From positions 177,434 to 192,312 of the forward strand of contig MU631611.1 of assembly GCA_026770615.1 (NCBI GenBank): DNA of 14,879 nt, in the 5' to 3' direction. Origin of the DNA: Pavlovales sp. CCMP2436. Its lineage: Eukaryota > Haptophyta > Pavlovophyceae > Pavlovales. Positions within the stretch are counted from its first letter, which is position 1, and each line of letters starts with the position of its first letter. Made by a program: the position numbers and the translations under genes. The notes below the pieces were generated by a model. The model made no database searches and had not been told where the DNA came from. It was given only the letters and a program-made list of their open reading frames with translations. Positions 1-7,698 of this stretch are shown piece by piece.

Positions 1-16
1 CCCCCCCCCCCCCCCC
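1..16. repeat. poly-C run at window start
   Basis: Sixteen consecutive C residues open the window. This is a simple homopolymer and could also mark a contig or assembly edge. Confidence 0.9.
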
Positions 17-1102
17 GAAAAATAGTTGCTAAAATGATCCCTCTTTTCTCTGATTCAAAACGCACTCAGACTTTAAATAAACTATTATAAAAAACCCGGA
101 CTGCTCGATTGCTGCTACGCACGCCCTGCCCTCACATCGCACCTCCCGAGGCTGACGTCGTCTAATTCGGACAGCTGCAATTCGGGGGACGTGAACTGAA
201 CGAATTAACACATAAAAGGGGGGGAGCATGCCCATAAATGTAATGAATATAATGAATGTAAAAGCGGCCCAGCAATTTCAACAGGACTGAGTCTGAGAGC
301 TTCATGCCAACATGCAGCAGAGATGGCGTTGGGCGGGGGTCGCACTAAATAGAATAAGTATGAGTCTACTTCCCCGCCTCCCTCAACCCTGCGCATCTTA
401 AAATTAAATTAAAAATAACATAATGATTGCCCCGCGCAGAGGCTCGTCGCCTGCCGTGCCATCTACGAGCAGTTCATGCTCGGGGGCACGCCCACGTTCG
501 GGCAGACGGCAGACGCGTATCGAAGCGGCACGTCGCTCGCCTTCTGGACGGAGGTGCGCGCGCGCGTCGGCGCGGCGGCGGTGCGGGCCCGTCGTGGAGC
601 GCACGGGAGCAGCTAGTGCTATTTAAATCGATGGGGGGTTGCGTCTTACGACCGGGCTCAGCTTGGCGCCTGGCCCAACCCCGGCGCAGAGAGGCGCGTA
701 AATTTATTTAACTTAATGTCTGCCCCCGGGTGAGTCTTCCCGGACCCAAGCGTTGCTTGCAAGTGCAACACTTGGATCGAGTTAGGGACTCGATATCCAA
801 GATTTTGTTATTCACGGTAGACCACTCAGTTTCACGAACTAGCTGACAGTGCGAAATGTGACAGACATCGATACGTAGATTTATATGCTTTTTGACCGAA
901 TGCGCCCAACATATAAACTTGAAGTTGCTAGGCCCTCGGACGTCAACATAGACTCGATGCGGACAACAATTAGAGTGAAGAAGCTACGTCTCCAAGTCCC
1001 GTCAAGTAGTTACTGTACACTGCCACGTGAGTAAACATGTGCGCAGTCGTTGATGAGCTTTAATGATATACGAGTATGTATAACATTCTGCGCTAGTATG
1101 AT
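17..1102. other. non-coding stretch, two small hairpins
   Basis: I see no convincing gene here. A GC-rich patch at about 420-620 contains a 65-codon open frame (419-613, plus strand, no start codon near its beginning) with strongly G/C third positions; it could be a coding relic but matches no family I recognise. Two abutting hairpins occur at 746-775 (CCAAG-GTTGC arms with one mismatch, 8-nt loop) and 776-794 (ATCGAGT/ACTCGAT, 5-nt loop). The rest looks like unique low-information DNA. Confidence 0.6.
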
Positions 1103-1543
1103 GGGTCGAAATCCGAATTAGTGGCGCGATTCCGCACTGAGGAGGGGGAAAAGTGGTGGCCGGGACGAAGAAGTAGACATTGGTCAACCCTGCGCGCTAG
1201 GTGTAGATAGCTGATGTCGAATTAAGCCCTCCTCGACGGTCGGAGCCCACCTCGTGTGCCTTTCAGGTGCCTCTAGGTTCGACAACATACTTAATGTAAC
1301 TAACATTTCCGATTCTCAGCGTTTGAGTGCGAAAAGTAAGTAATGGTTTTCAACGTGGTACCGCGGAGTTAGTTGCAGGTACCGCGGAGTTAGTTGCAGA
1401 TTCGTGAATGGGACGGTGCCCCATTCACGAATCTGCAACTAACTCCGCGGTATCACCTCCGGTTGCTGAGTTGATCCGAATTATTTCAACCGGACATTTG
1501 TCGAATTCCCCCTCGGACTGGCCACTAATTCGGATTTTGACCC
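1103..1543. repeat. nested fold-back (inverted-repeat) element
   Basis: The outer arms are 1103-1125 and 1521-1543: the first is the reverse complement of the second at 22 of 23 positions. Inside is a perfect 33-bp stem (1380-1412 pairing with 1420-1452) with a 7-nt loop. The left part of the stem is itself a tandem duplication, with the 21-mer at 1357-1377 repeated exactly at 1378-1398. This is the architecture of a fold-back or MITE-like element about 441 bp long. No coding sequence or clear target-site duplication was seen. Confidence 0.65.
1357..1398. repeat. 21-bp perfect tandem duplication
   Basis: Two exact copies of a 21-mer containing the motif ACCGCGGAGTTAGTTGCA abut here. A third copy, inverted, forms the right arm of the adjacent hairpin. 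The duplication probably arose by slippage or repair at the hairpin. Confidence 0.9.
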
Positions 1544-2030
1544 AATTGGGCAATTTAACGGCCGCTGAGCCGGCCCTTTGTTCGCGCAATTTTGTGATTA
1601 GTTAGCGGGCCGCTGAAGTTAAAAGCGCCTGCACTCACTGCGGCGTTCCGGCTTCCACGGCTTTAATGTTAATAATAGTTCTTATCCCATACGTCGACTC
1701 GCAGCCCGAAGGCGTACAGGGCATGATATGGGCGGCCCCGCCGGTGGAAAAGCCGATTTAAATAGGTTTGGAGTATTAAGTCGCGCTCTTCTCTCTTACC
1801 GGTGAGCAGCCAGTCTGCTCTCTTTTCAAAATTATCAAAGGTGGTTCCGTCCGGGGCCGCCAGAAAATTTTGGTTTGAGAAAAGGCTGGGAGGTCGACGG
1901 GAAGAAGGTGCGCGTTCCGTTTAAAACTCTCGTTTTACTGAAAGGCTTTGAGCTTTGGCAGCAGGCAACGGGCGTCGTAGCGCTCCGTTATCAGACGTTT
2001 AGCGGTGGGGACGGTATCCGTGTGCTCGGG
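1544..2030. other. non-coding stretch with short inverted repeat
   Basis: No gene is supported. A 10-bp perfect inverted repeat (GGCGGCCCCG at about 1730-1739, CGGGGCCGCC at about 1852-1861) brackets a pyrimidine-rich stretch. Otherwise I see nothing. Confidence 0.5.
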
Positions 2031-2084
2031 GTGGATCCCTGGATCTGAGTGTTTTTCTCAACACTTAAATCCAGCGAGATCCCC
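2031..2084. repeat. imperfect hairpin
   Basis: An inverted repeat of about 23 bp per arm surrounds a short T-rich loop (loop around 2054-2059). The innermost pairs AGTGTT/AACACT are perfect, and the GGATC-CTGGAT blocks pair further out. It lies close to another hairpin at 2121-2198 and may belong to the same repeat family or cluster. Confidence 0.65.
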
Positions 2085-2120
2085 TTGGGGACGGACGTTT
2101 AACTAGAAACTTACACTTCT

Positions 2121-2198
2121 AGGACAGTCAGCAGACAGCTTAAATCCCTATCAGTAATATATGTATGATAGGGATTCAAGCTGGCGTCTGACTGTTCT
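2121..2198. repeat. long imperfect hairpin, small MITE-like
   Basis: The arms, about 33 nt each (2121-2153 and 2166-2198), pair at most positions, including ACAGTCAG/CTGACTGT at the outer ends and CCCTATCA/TGATAGGG at the inner ends. The loop is AT-rich. A compact fold-back of this kind is typical of a tiny MITE or the footprint of a palindromic element. There is no coding content. Confidence 0.7.
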
Positions 2199-2930
2199 GA
2201 ATGTTGTGCATATATATTTACATAATACTGCTATCTCTGGCGGCGGCCAGAAGAACTACCGAACGGCATGGCTACGTGAATAGTATACGAAATGATTTCC
2301 ACCGGTGCAGCGGCCCAGATGCCCAGTGCCCACGGCGCCGCTGACGGCCACGGCCGGGGCGAGAGTGGAGGCGAAGCCCTGGGCTGTGGGCTCAGACCCT
2401 GAGGGCGCGTTAGTGAGCTGCCCAGCCGAACTAGGGTACTGAGCTGCCCTGAAGACGCGCCCTGAAACCACGGCCGAAGCCAGACAAGGGGCGGGGCCCC
2501 TAAATTGCGATATCAACACATTAAAACACTTCTACAGGACTGGATTATTTGACGATTGATAATGTTAATTATACGCTTGGCGGAGTCACTCGATTCGATT
2601 TTACAATTAGTAAAACAAGATTAATAACGGTATATATAAATGGACAGAGTGCATGCGAACCCAGGCACCGAGGGCGAGTTGCCACGCACTGAGCTGGTGC
2701 AGAGCCCTGCGGGCGCACTGCGCCCTGCGCCCGACTCGCGGGACCACGCCTATGCGGTGGTGTAGAGGGATAGAGGGCTGGGACAGGCTTTAATCGCCTG
2801 CAGCGCCTCCCGAATTGTCAGAATCCATCAGATTGGGCGGTGGGTTTCTCGCGGGGCTAGGTCGATCTCGTTCGATCCTCAAAGTCGTGGTAGATCGCGG
2901 TCGATTCTCGGTAGATTCGCCGGTGCGTCC
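2199..2930. other. non-coding, GC-rich low-complexity patches
   Basis: Two GC-rich patches (about 2300-2500 and 2650-2760) contain recurring words such as TGAGCTGCCC and GGGCGC, separated by AT-rich DNA. They produce spurious open frames on both strands but nothing that reads as a protein. The 22-bp repeat copy at 2741-2762 is annotated separately. Confidence 0.5.
2741..2762. repeat. 22-bp direct repeat, left copy
   Basis: GGACCACGCCTATGCGGTGG plus TG recurs exactly at 10514-10535. The core ACCAC-GC...GC-GGTGGT is an imperfect inverted repeat. The two copies bracket the viral block 7.77 kb apart. Possible meanings are a recombination or attachment site, a dispersed host repeat, or coincidence of repeat families. 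Confidence 0.85.
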
Positions 2931-3282
2931 ACGAAGCAATTCGATTAAAGCCTGTCCCACCGCTCGCGAAGCACGAGTTTGGCTTCGCAGGCCTCGGTAG
3001 ATCGCGGTAGATCTCGGTAGATCGCGGTGGATCGAAGAAGAGGAGGGGGTGGGAGGGGGAGGAGGTGGAGGAGGGGGGGCCTAGGTGGCGGCCACGAAGC
3101 AATTTGATCAAAGCCTGTCCTGTCGCTCGCGAAGCACGAGTTTGGTTTCGCGGGCCTCGGCGGCGCTTGTGGCGGCGGCTGGTGGCGGCTGGTGGGGTTC
3201 GGTTTCTTGTGCTTGTGGCGGCTGGTGGCGCTTGTGGCGCTTGTGGCGGCTTGTGGCCGACGAAGCAATTCGATTAAAGCCA
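2931..3282. repeat. ~163-bp tandem repeat array with G-rich minisatellites
   Basis: A block beginning CGAAGCAATTYGATYAAAGCC occurs at about 2933, 3094 and 3260, spaced 161 and 166 bp. The first two copies continue for about 70 bp with near identity (GCTCGCGAAGCACGAGTTTGG). Each is followed by a different expansion: 11-bp GGTAGATCTC-like units and a G/A-rich run in the first, TGGCGGC/TGGCGCT minisatellite in the second. The third copy is cut after about 20 bp, exactly where ATPase-coding sequence begins. Open frames here are products of the repeats. Confidence 0.75.
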
Positions 3283-3672
3283 AGCGAGCGTGACCGACGG
3301 ATTGACTTGGAAGCGCCTTGTATCGATACGAACCTGCCTTGGCAACATAGTCAGGACGTAGAGATGACCGTGAGCCGGCTGTGCTGTGGGAAAAAACACC
3401 GGCATAGATATTTGGAGACGTTTGAGTGAGCAGGGCCGTCGAGAGGCTGTTTTCCCACTGCGAGGAGGACCAATAAAGCATGCAAACATGTTTTGTGCGG
3501 GGAGGGGTTTCGGTATATCCCCTAATGCGTTGTCCACGCTGAAGCGCGGAATCTTCAGTCGTATTTCGTTGCTTTCTTCAAGAACTCGGTCTGTCGAGTG
3601 GTCCGTCGGTGTGTCCGTCGGCGGGTCCGTCGGGTCGTCAGAAGACTCGGGAGGCTTGGTCGGTACCACCAT
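3280..3672 (-). pseudogene. viral A32/FtsK-type genome-packaging ATPase, truncated and frameshifted
   Basis: Packaging ATPases of this family translocate viral DNA into preformed double-jelly-roll capsids. The ATG at 3672 begins a Pro/Thr/Asp-rich N-terminus (residues about 8-28), then a segment ending in a textbook Walker A, GPPRSGKT (3448-3471, residues 68-75), preceded by hydrophobic MFACFI as in this family. The frame breaks just after Walker A; the continuation is recognisable one frame over as SLSTALLT-like and PNIYAGVF text, then SRSSL, all familiar from viral packaging ATPases. No Walker B or C-terminal half is present: homology stops near 3280, where the tandem repeat array starts, so about half of a usual 200-260 aa protein is missing. 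It lies 35 bp downstream of the basic-protein gene on the same strand. Walker A identification is strong; the A32 subfamily rests on context and the post-Walker text. Confidence 0.7.
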
Positions 3673-3707
3673 TTGGTCTATACCTTGCCTTTATTTTTAT
3701 TTTACGG

Positions 3708-4254
3708 TCACACATACCGTATCGAGATAGCCGGTCTCTCGTAGTAGCGGACGGGGGTTGCTTCCGCGGTCTCAGCCGCGCCTACCGGTTCATAAGGGGT
3801 CGCAGGCTGTTGGGTTGGCGGCTGGTATGTCGCTTGGGGGGCTTGGGGGGCTTGGGGGGCTTGGGGGGGCTTGAGGTGCTTGGTTGTTACCTGCCACCGT
3901 GAAACCGTATTTGTTTGAGAGCTTGATCGCCAGTGCATACTCCTCCAGTGCTGCTTTCTCGCGAGCCTTCTCAGATGCGGCCGCGACCCGTAGAATTTTC
4001 GCATCCGCAAGTATCTGCACACGCCTTTTATTTGCAGCAAGATAATTATGTCTCTGTTTTTCGCTGGGAACCCTTTTTGCCTTGACTGGTGCGGCAGGAG
4101 GGGGTGCCGGCGAGGCGGTCGAGGTGACTGGCAAGGGCAAATGTGTTTCCGGTGCGACGGGGTTCGGTGTGTTGTGGTTTCCGATGGTAACGGTCGCTTC
4201 CTCTTCGGTTACTTCGCTCTTTTTCTCTATTACAATGGTGGTACTAGTAGACCA
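3708..4254 (-). pseudogene. basic K/R/A-rich virion-type protein with Pro-rich tail, frameshifted
   Basis: The reading frame is open from just after a stop at 4255-4257 and has no ATG, so the start is lost or shifted. It encodes an acidic/Ser-Thr N-terminus, a Pro/Ala linker, then a helical basic stretch (KAKRVPSEKQRHNYLAANKR) with heptad-like Ala/Glu/Lys residues. KRxxSEKQ motifs followed by Lys/Arg helices are common in small DNA-condensing or capsid proteins of large and Polinton-like viruses. The tail is a 9-bp CTTGGGGGG-type repeat encoding QAP/PPS units. A G7 run among G6 runs (3863-3869) shifts the frame, and the other frame carries a plausible C-terminus ending at 3708 (TGA). It is head-to-tail with the ATPase and divergent from the capsid genes. 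The exact function is unknown to me. Confidence 0.45.
3836..3869 (+). repeat. 9-bp G-tract repeat, potential G-quadruplex
   Basis: Four runs of 6, 6, 6 and 7 G are separated by exactly CTT. This is a perfect intramolecular G-quadruplex consensus on the plus strand, i.e. the template strand of the basic-protein gene. The 7-G run is out of register with the 9-bp coding period and causes the frameshift described for that gene. Confidence 0.9.
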
Positions 4255-4280
4255 TTAGATTTTTATTTTCATGGTGAACA
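4255..4280. promoter_or_regulatory. divergent intergenic region
   Basis: A short AT-rich gap lies between the minus-strand basic-protein frame and the plus-strand start at 4281. Being so short, it probably carried overlapping divergent viral promoters. No specific motif is identifiable. Confidence 0.3.
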
Positions 4281-4463
4281 ATGACCGATAAAATAAAATT
4301 ATATGAGACTGCCATAACGTTCCACAATGGTGCAGCACCGTACATGAACGCGCGCCGTAGCAACTTGAGCAGTGTGATCATATCCCTCTTAGACGAAAAC
4401 CAGCTCCCGTATGACACACAGGGTCTATCCTGGTCGATCGTGGTCGATGTCATGGTCGACTAG
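4281..4463 (+). CDS. small 60-aa protein of unknown function
   Basis: An ATG-initiated frame of 60 codons ends 55 bp before the pVI-like gene and runs with the structural genes. It begins MTDKIKLYETAITF and contains a hydrophobic-acidic helix-like stretch (SSVIISLLDENQLPYD). Its last 12 residues come from a GGTCGATCG-like direct repeat at about 4430-4462, so the native C-terminus may have been altered. I recognise no family. The opposite strand is also open over this interval, which lowers confidence that this frame was the coding one. Its position between the divergent promoter region and the capsid genes is the main reason to list it. Confidence 0.3.
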   Translation: MTDKIKLYETAITFHNGAAPYMNARRSNLSSVIISLLDENQLPYDTQGLSWSIVVDVMVD

Positions 4464-4518
4464 CCACTTTTGCCTGTATCGATTAATAATCTCGCGTACG
4501 AATACATATAAAACATCA

Positions 4519-4863
4519 ATGAATTGGGGACGCTTCGAGAGAAGCATCGCGAAATGGGGATCAAATGCATTACCAAAAATATAGCAATTCGGACGACAGT
4601 CCGGTAACTTTCTCCACAATGCAGCCGCCGCCGCATCAAAGGTCGCACAGACCGCACGTCTGGGACTGAATGCTATCGAGAACTCGGAACTTGGTCGGAT
4701 CCCCGGGGCTGGCGAAGCATTAGGGTTCGGGCGAGACTTGCTGAACGGACTCTCTGCTGGCGCACGGGTTGCCGGGCAGGTGGGCAATTTCGCTTCGGGG
4801 GTGGGGGAAAGCAAAGAGTTGAGAGGTCTGACGAGCCAGTTTGAACGTATGGCCAACTCGTAA
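4519..4863 (+). pseudogene. Ala/Gly-rich amphipathic minor capsid protein, adenovirus pVI/pX-like
   Basis: From ATG 4519 a single frame runs to TAA 4861-4863 (114 codons) with one in-frame TAG at 4582-4584 after 21 residues. The N-terminus (MNWGRFERSIAKWGSNALPK) is a basic Trp-containing amphipathic segment. The remainder is Ala/Gly-rich with AAAAASKVAQTARLGLN and RVAGQVGNFASGVG, resembling the membrane-active, capsid-lumen proteins (pVI, pX, and their adintovirus counterparts) made next to the hexon gene. It sits 105 bp upstream of the major capsid gene on the same strand, the adenovirus VI-hexon order. Family assignment rests on composition, amphipathicity and position, not on a diagnostic motif. 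The nonsense codon makes it a pseudogene unless readthrough or sequence error is involved. Confidence 0.5.
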
Positions 4864-4968
4864 CGCAATTGACATTGATGGCGTCGGTTGACGTCGTTGG
4901 CGTCGTTTTGCCACATAATATGAAATAATCCAAATAAAAATCTTGGGACCTTGTACAAAGAAAAACAA

Positions 4969-6235
4969 ATGGAGAGCATTCCGTCGTATTATCAATACGA
5001 GCCTCGCCCGCTAGCTCCGCCCGCAGAAATGCTTCGTCATTACCTGACTTCGAGTTCGGGCTCGGGTCCGATTAGTGGGGGGCAAAAGGCGACTTTTGAT
5101 ATTCAAGCAGGCCTCCCAGGCCTCCACCTCGATGGCTGACAAACCGTTTTTAGCTTTACGATTGTTAACGAGAATGCCACAGCGATGGTGCTCGATGGTG
5201 GAGCAGTTTCTTGTATCTCATCGGTCGACGTTTATTTTGGGAGTCAGCACCTCAGTTCCTGCTCAGAATATGGTGCTCTCTTCAAAATCGTCGATTTTTT
5301 TTTTTTTTACCGATTTGGATTCTCTCCGCTCGAGTGGGACCGTTCGCGGCATAGCAGATTACAACGTCACTTCGAATGATCCTGCAGACCTCGTTTCATC
5401 GTACTATTCCAGAGCGGGAGCCACCATCGCGGCCAATTCCTCGTTGACCGAGGCTCTTCCTATCATGAACATGCTAGGCACGTTAGCTATGAAAGCCATC
5501 CCTTTGAGCGCCTTGAAGGAAAGTATTTGACTCGAGATTAAATTCGCGCCCCAAGTGGATTGGGGAACCTACGCTAACGCTGCAGCTTCTACGTCGGGAT
5601 GTTCGATTACAAATACGAAGCTCCACCTTTCTGAAGTTAGGATCGACGGAGCGATAGAGGCGGCCATGTATGCATCCCTCGGGGGTATCGTCACCGTTCC
5701 CTGTTTTGACTAATCTCATTATCGCTCGACTGTGAGCGCAAATGCCGGGTTTATTTCAATGAAGATACCGGTGAGGGTCAGCAGTGCCTGTAATATATTC
5801 ATTTCCTTCCGCGAGTCCGCGGTGGCCTCTCCTCACTTGCGAAAAACCGTCACCACACGGACTCGAGCGGGATGCCAGAACTACCGATTCCGTCTGGGAG
5901 CTATGGTTGTCCCCCAAAGTGCTATTGATTGTACCGGAAGTGCAGCCGAAGCGCGCTTCGAGCTCTCAAAGGCGCGGGGTTCCGGTATCTCTGACGCAGC
6001 TGCCCGTTCTTGCATATCCTCCCAAGAATTTATCAACGATGGTTTCTGTATTGGACTATCCCTGCAGGCTTTCCCACAGAGCGACGCAATTTTGGACGGA
6101 ATTTCCACTCAACTGATGCATGTGGTTTTTGAAGCTCAAATTGCTAGCGATAATCCTGCCCTGATGGTGGACTGCTGGGTACAGCACGAACAAATCTTGA
6201 TTGCACAGGGGGGCCTCCTCAGCTACCAGTCTTAG
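4969..6235 (+). pseudogene. double-jelly-roll major capsid protein (hexon-like), degraded
   Basis: This was the main capsomer subunit. The ATG at 4969 starts MESIPSYYQYEPRPLAPP. The span keeps one original frame broken by TGA 5137-5139, a one-base shift at a 14-T run (5295-5308), TGA 5528-5530 and TAA 5711-5713, ending with TAG at 6233-6235. The 1,267-bp length is 3n+1, so one extra T accounts for the shift; intact length would be about 421 aa, short but possible for this fold. Family hallmarks: an early beta-rich segment (QKATFDIQAGLPGLHLDG), a SLTEALPIMNMLGTLAMKA-type segment leading into LEIKFAP, and in the second jelly roll NYRFRLGAMVVP followed by a SAAEARFELSKA block, as in Polinton-like and adinto-like capsid proteins. 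It follows the pVI-like gene and precedes another virion-type gene. Confidence 0.7.
5295..5308 (+). repeat. T14 homopolymer causing capsid frameshift
   Basis: Fourteen consecutive T residues lie inside the capsid gene. Upstream sequence reads in the frame of ATG 4969 and downstream sequence in the next frame. One T too many fits the overall 3n+1 gene length. It may be a real slippage mutation or a homopolymer sequencing error. Confidence 0.85.
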
Positions 6236-6402
6236 ACCTAAAAAAATCACCAAGACTCCAATATCCTCCAATATCCTCCAAAAAATCACGAAGAACCACC
6301 ACGAACCACGAAGAACAAAAAAAAACAACGTCAACACTCAAAACTTCCGTATAATCGATTTTTCGAGAGTGTGCTATATACGAGTAGCCCTCGCCCCCAT
6401 AG
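6236..6402 (+). promoter_or_regulatory. A-rich intergenic region with short repeats
   Basis: This gap between capsid genes contains tandem CAATATCCTC units (about 6258-6279), repeated CACGAA/GAACCAC words and an A9-type run. The 12-mer AAAACTTCCGTA occurs at 6340-6351 and again at 6426-6437, the second copy inside the annotated downstream frame. Repeated words just upstream of a late-type gene could be promoter elements; nothing proves it. Confidence 0.3.
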
Positions 6403-6894
6403 ATGTGCAATTACCGTAGCCCCCTAAAACTTCCGTACCATAGACGTGCTTTTTTTGCCACGCACCGCATTCGCGCCCAGTCGGTCTTCATCGCTCAACC
6501 AGGCTCCCGGTCGACAATTCAGAGTTTTGCTAAAAGCAACTGGGTGGCAAACCAATCAGAAACGTTTTTAGTAACAGTTAACCACGAGCCTTTCCGTTAT
6601 TACCGACTCACTTTCACCAGAGTAAGTGCTAACGGCTCATCGCCCACGTACGTTACAGTTCCAGAGTTGACCTTTATAACGGGATGGGGTATAAGGCAGA
6701 CTACCATTGTGAGTACTCTTCAGGTTTCAACGACCCAGTTCAGAATCATCATGACAAACATGTACGGACAGCAGTTAAACTTTATTACCAATCCGGTCGA
6801 TTTTGAGTTCAGTATAATGTTAACAAAAAACGGGCACATTGTCAACAGTGGCATTTACCGCCTCTCAGCTGCCGGGCTTATAAAAACAGGCTAA
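6403..6894 (+). CDS. beta-rich virion protein, possible penton/minor capsid
   Basis: This is the longest undisrupted viral frame: 163 codons from ATG 6403 to TAA at 6892-6894. The first 30 or so residues look non-native (derived from a repeat-containing leader), and conserved-looking text starts at FIAQPGSRSTIQSF, so the true start may be internal or lost. The rest alternates short hydrophobic strands (ETFLVTVNHEPFRYYRLTF; PELTFITGWG; FEFSIMLTKNGHIVNSGIYR) with few charged helices, consistent with a single jelly roll or other beta-sandwich. Position between the major capsid gene and the lipase, same strand, fits a penton or minor capsid role. I recognise no diagnostic motif; a fibre or cement protein is also possible. 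Confidence 0.4.
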   Translation: MCNYRSPLKLPYHRRAFFATHRIRAQSVFIAQPGSRSTIQSFAKSNWVANQSETFLVTVNHEPFRYYRLTFTRVSANGSSPTYVTVPELTFITGWGIRQTTIVSTLQVSTTQFRIIMTNMYGQQLNFITNPVDFEFSIMLTKNGHIVNSGIYRLSAAGLIKTG

Positions 6895-6978
6895 GCCAGG
6901 CTAATCCATAAAGTCAAAAAAAGGACAAAAAAGGATAAAAAAGGACAAAAAAAAAGTCCACCTACAACCATAGCACCC
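6895..6978 (+). repeat. short A-rich tandem repeat in intergenic gap
   Basis: Three to four degenerate AAAAAAGGAC/T units (about 6915-6958) fill the gap before the lipase start. This could be part of a promoter or simply low-complexity DNA. Confidence 0.6.
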
Positions 6979-7698
6979 ATGTCTGCCGGAAAAAACTTCG
7001 ACAGCTTCAAAAGCAACGCAATCGATCTCGCTCGCGCCTCATACCTCACACTCGACAAGGCAGCGGTCTTTGGGGATTCACTAGGATTCTCACTCGACCC
7101 AGAATTGTCCTAAGTCGACACGCTCGTATTTACAGATAAACGGACCGGGCAACCAACAAGAGTACACCGAGGCTCGGTGACGCCCCGTGATTTTTTGGTT
7201 GACGACGCTCTGATCGCTTTCGGCTCCGACCGGGAGACGCAGAGGCTCCGCCGTGCCCGCCAGATCACCGCTGCCGCCGAAGCCAAATATAAAAAAAAAT
7301 CGAACGCAACTGGGCACTCTCTCGGTGGTCGCCTAGCGGAGCGTTCGGGCTCGGGCGGTTCGATCATTACTTTGAATAAAGGAGCCGGACTTGGTGACAT
7401 CCCAAACTTCAACTTCACCGGTCGAAGTCAACCCCAGATTAAAAACGGAACAAGACAGACCGATGTACGTACCCGCCTAGACCCCATTTCAGCCCTATCT
7501 AATCTTGGTCATCGTCCGATTGGCCAAACCCCGGTCGTCGTTGTTCGACAGAGAGATCAAGCAAACCGCTTCCTGCCTGGTCCAATACGATTTCTGGCCA
7601 ACGTGGCAAAAGCGCACAGCCTACGTAATCTCCGCGTCGACCGGAACCTGCCCCCCGCCGTATCCACCAGCGAAGAAGAGGCCTCCAGCTGTGTTTGA
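6979..7698 (+). pseudogene. class-3-lipase-like alpha/beta hydrolase
   Basis: The ATG at 6979 begins MSAGKNFDSFKSNAIDLA; the same frame runs to TGA 7696-7698 with one in-frame TAA at 7111-7113 after 44 residues. Past the stop it carries the nucleophile elbow TGHSLGG (Ser codon 7318-7320), preceded by a helical AEAKYKKK segment, then IITLNKGAG, RTRLDPISAL (Asp 7480-7482) and AKAHSLRNL (His 7615-7617), a plausible Ser-Asp-His triad in the canonical order. Similar GHSLGG proteins with a following NKG strand are found in Polinton-like and larger eukaryotic viruses, where a role in capsid-associated membrane or entry lipid processing is suspected. The 3' end overlaps the convergent helicase by about 78 bp. 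Apart from the single stop, the hydrolase core is complete. The substrate cannot be deduced. Confidence 0.65.

Noticed and set aside
2945..3481. 178-aa minus-strand protein across the repeat array
   Set aside because: Only its first 60 or so residues are ATPase-like; the remainder is translation of the tandem repeat and G-rich minisatellite.
4582..7113. All five nonsense codons being one C-to-T change from CAA, CAG or CGA, suggesting methylation- or RIP-driven decay
   Set aside because: Every stop codon is one C-to-T step from one of these codons, so the pattern carries no information without intact relatives for comparison.
4519..7698. Alternative genetic code explaining in-frame stops
   Set aside because: TAA, TAG and TGA all interrupt genes, and the same three codons also terminate them at expected ends, while frameshifts are present too. 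Simple decay is the better explanation.
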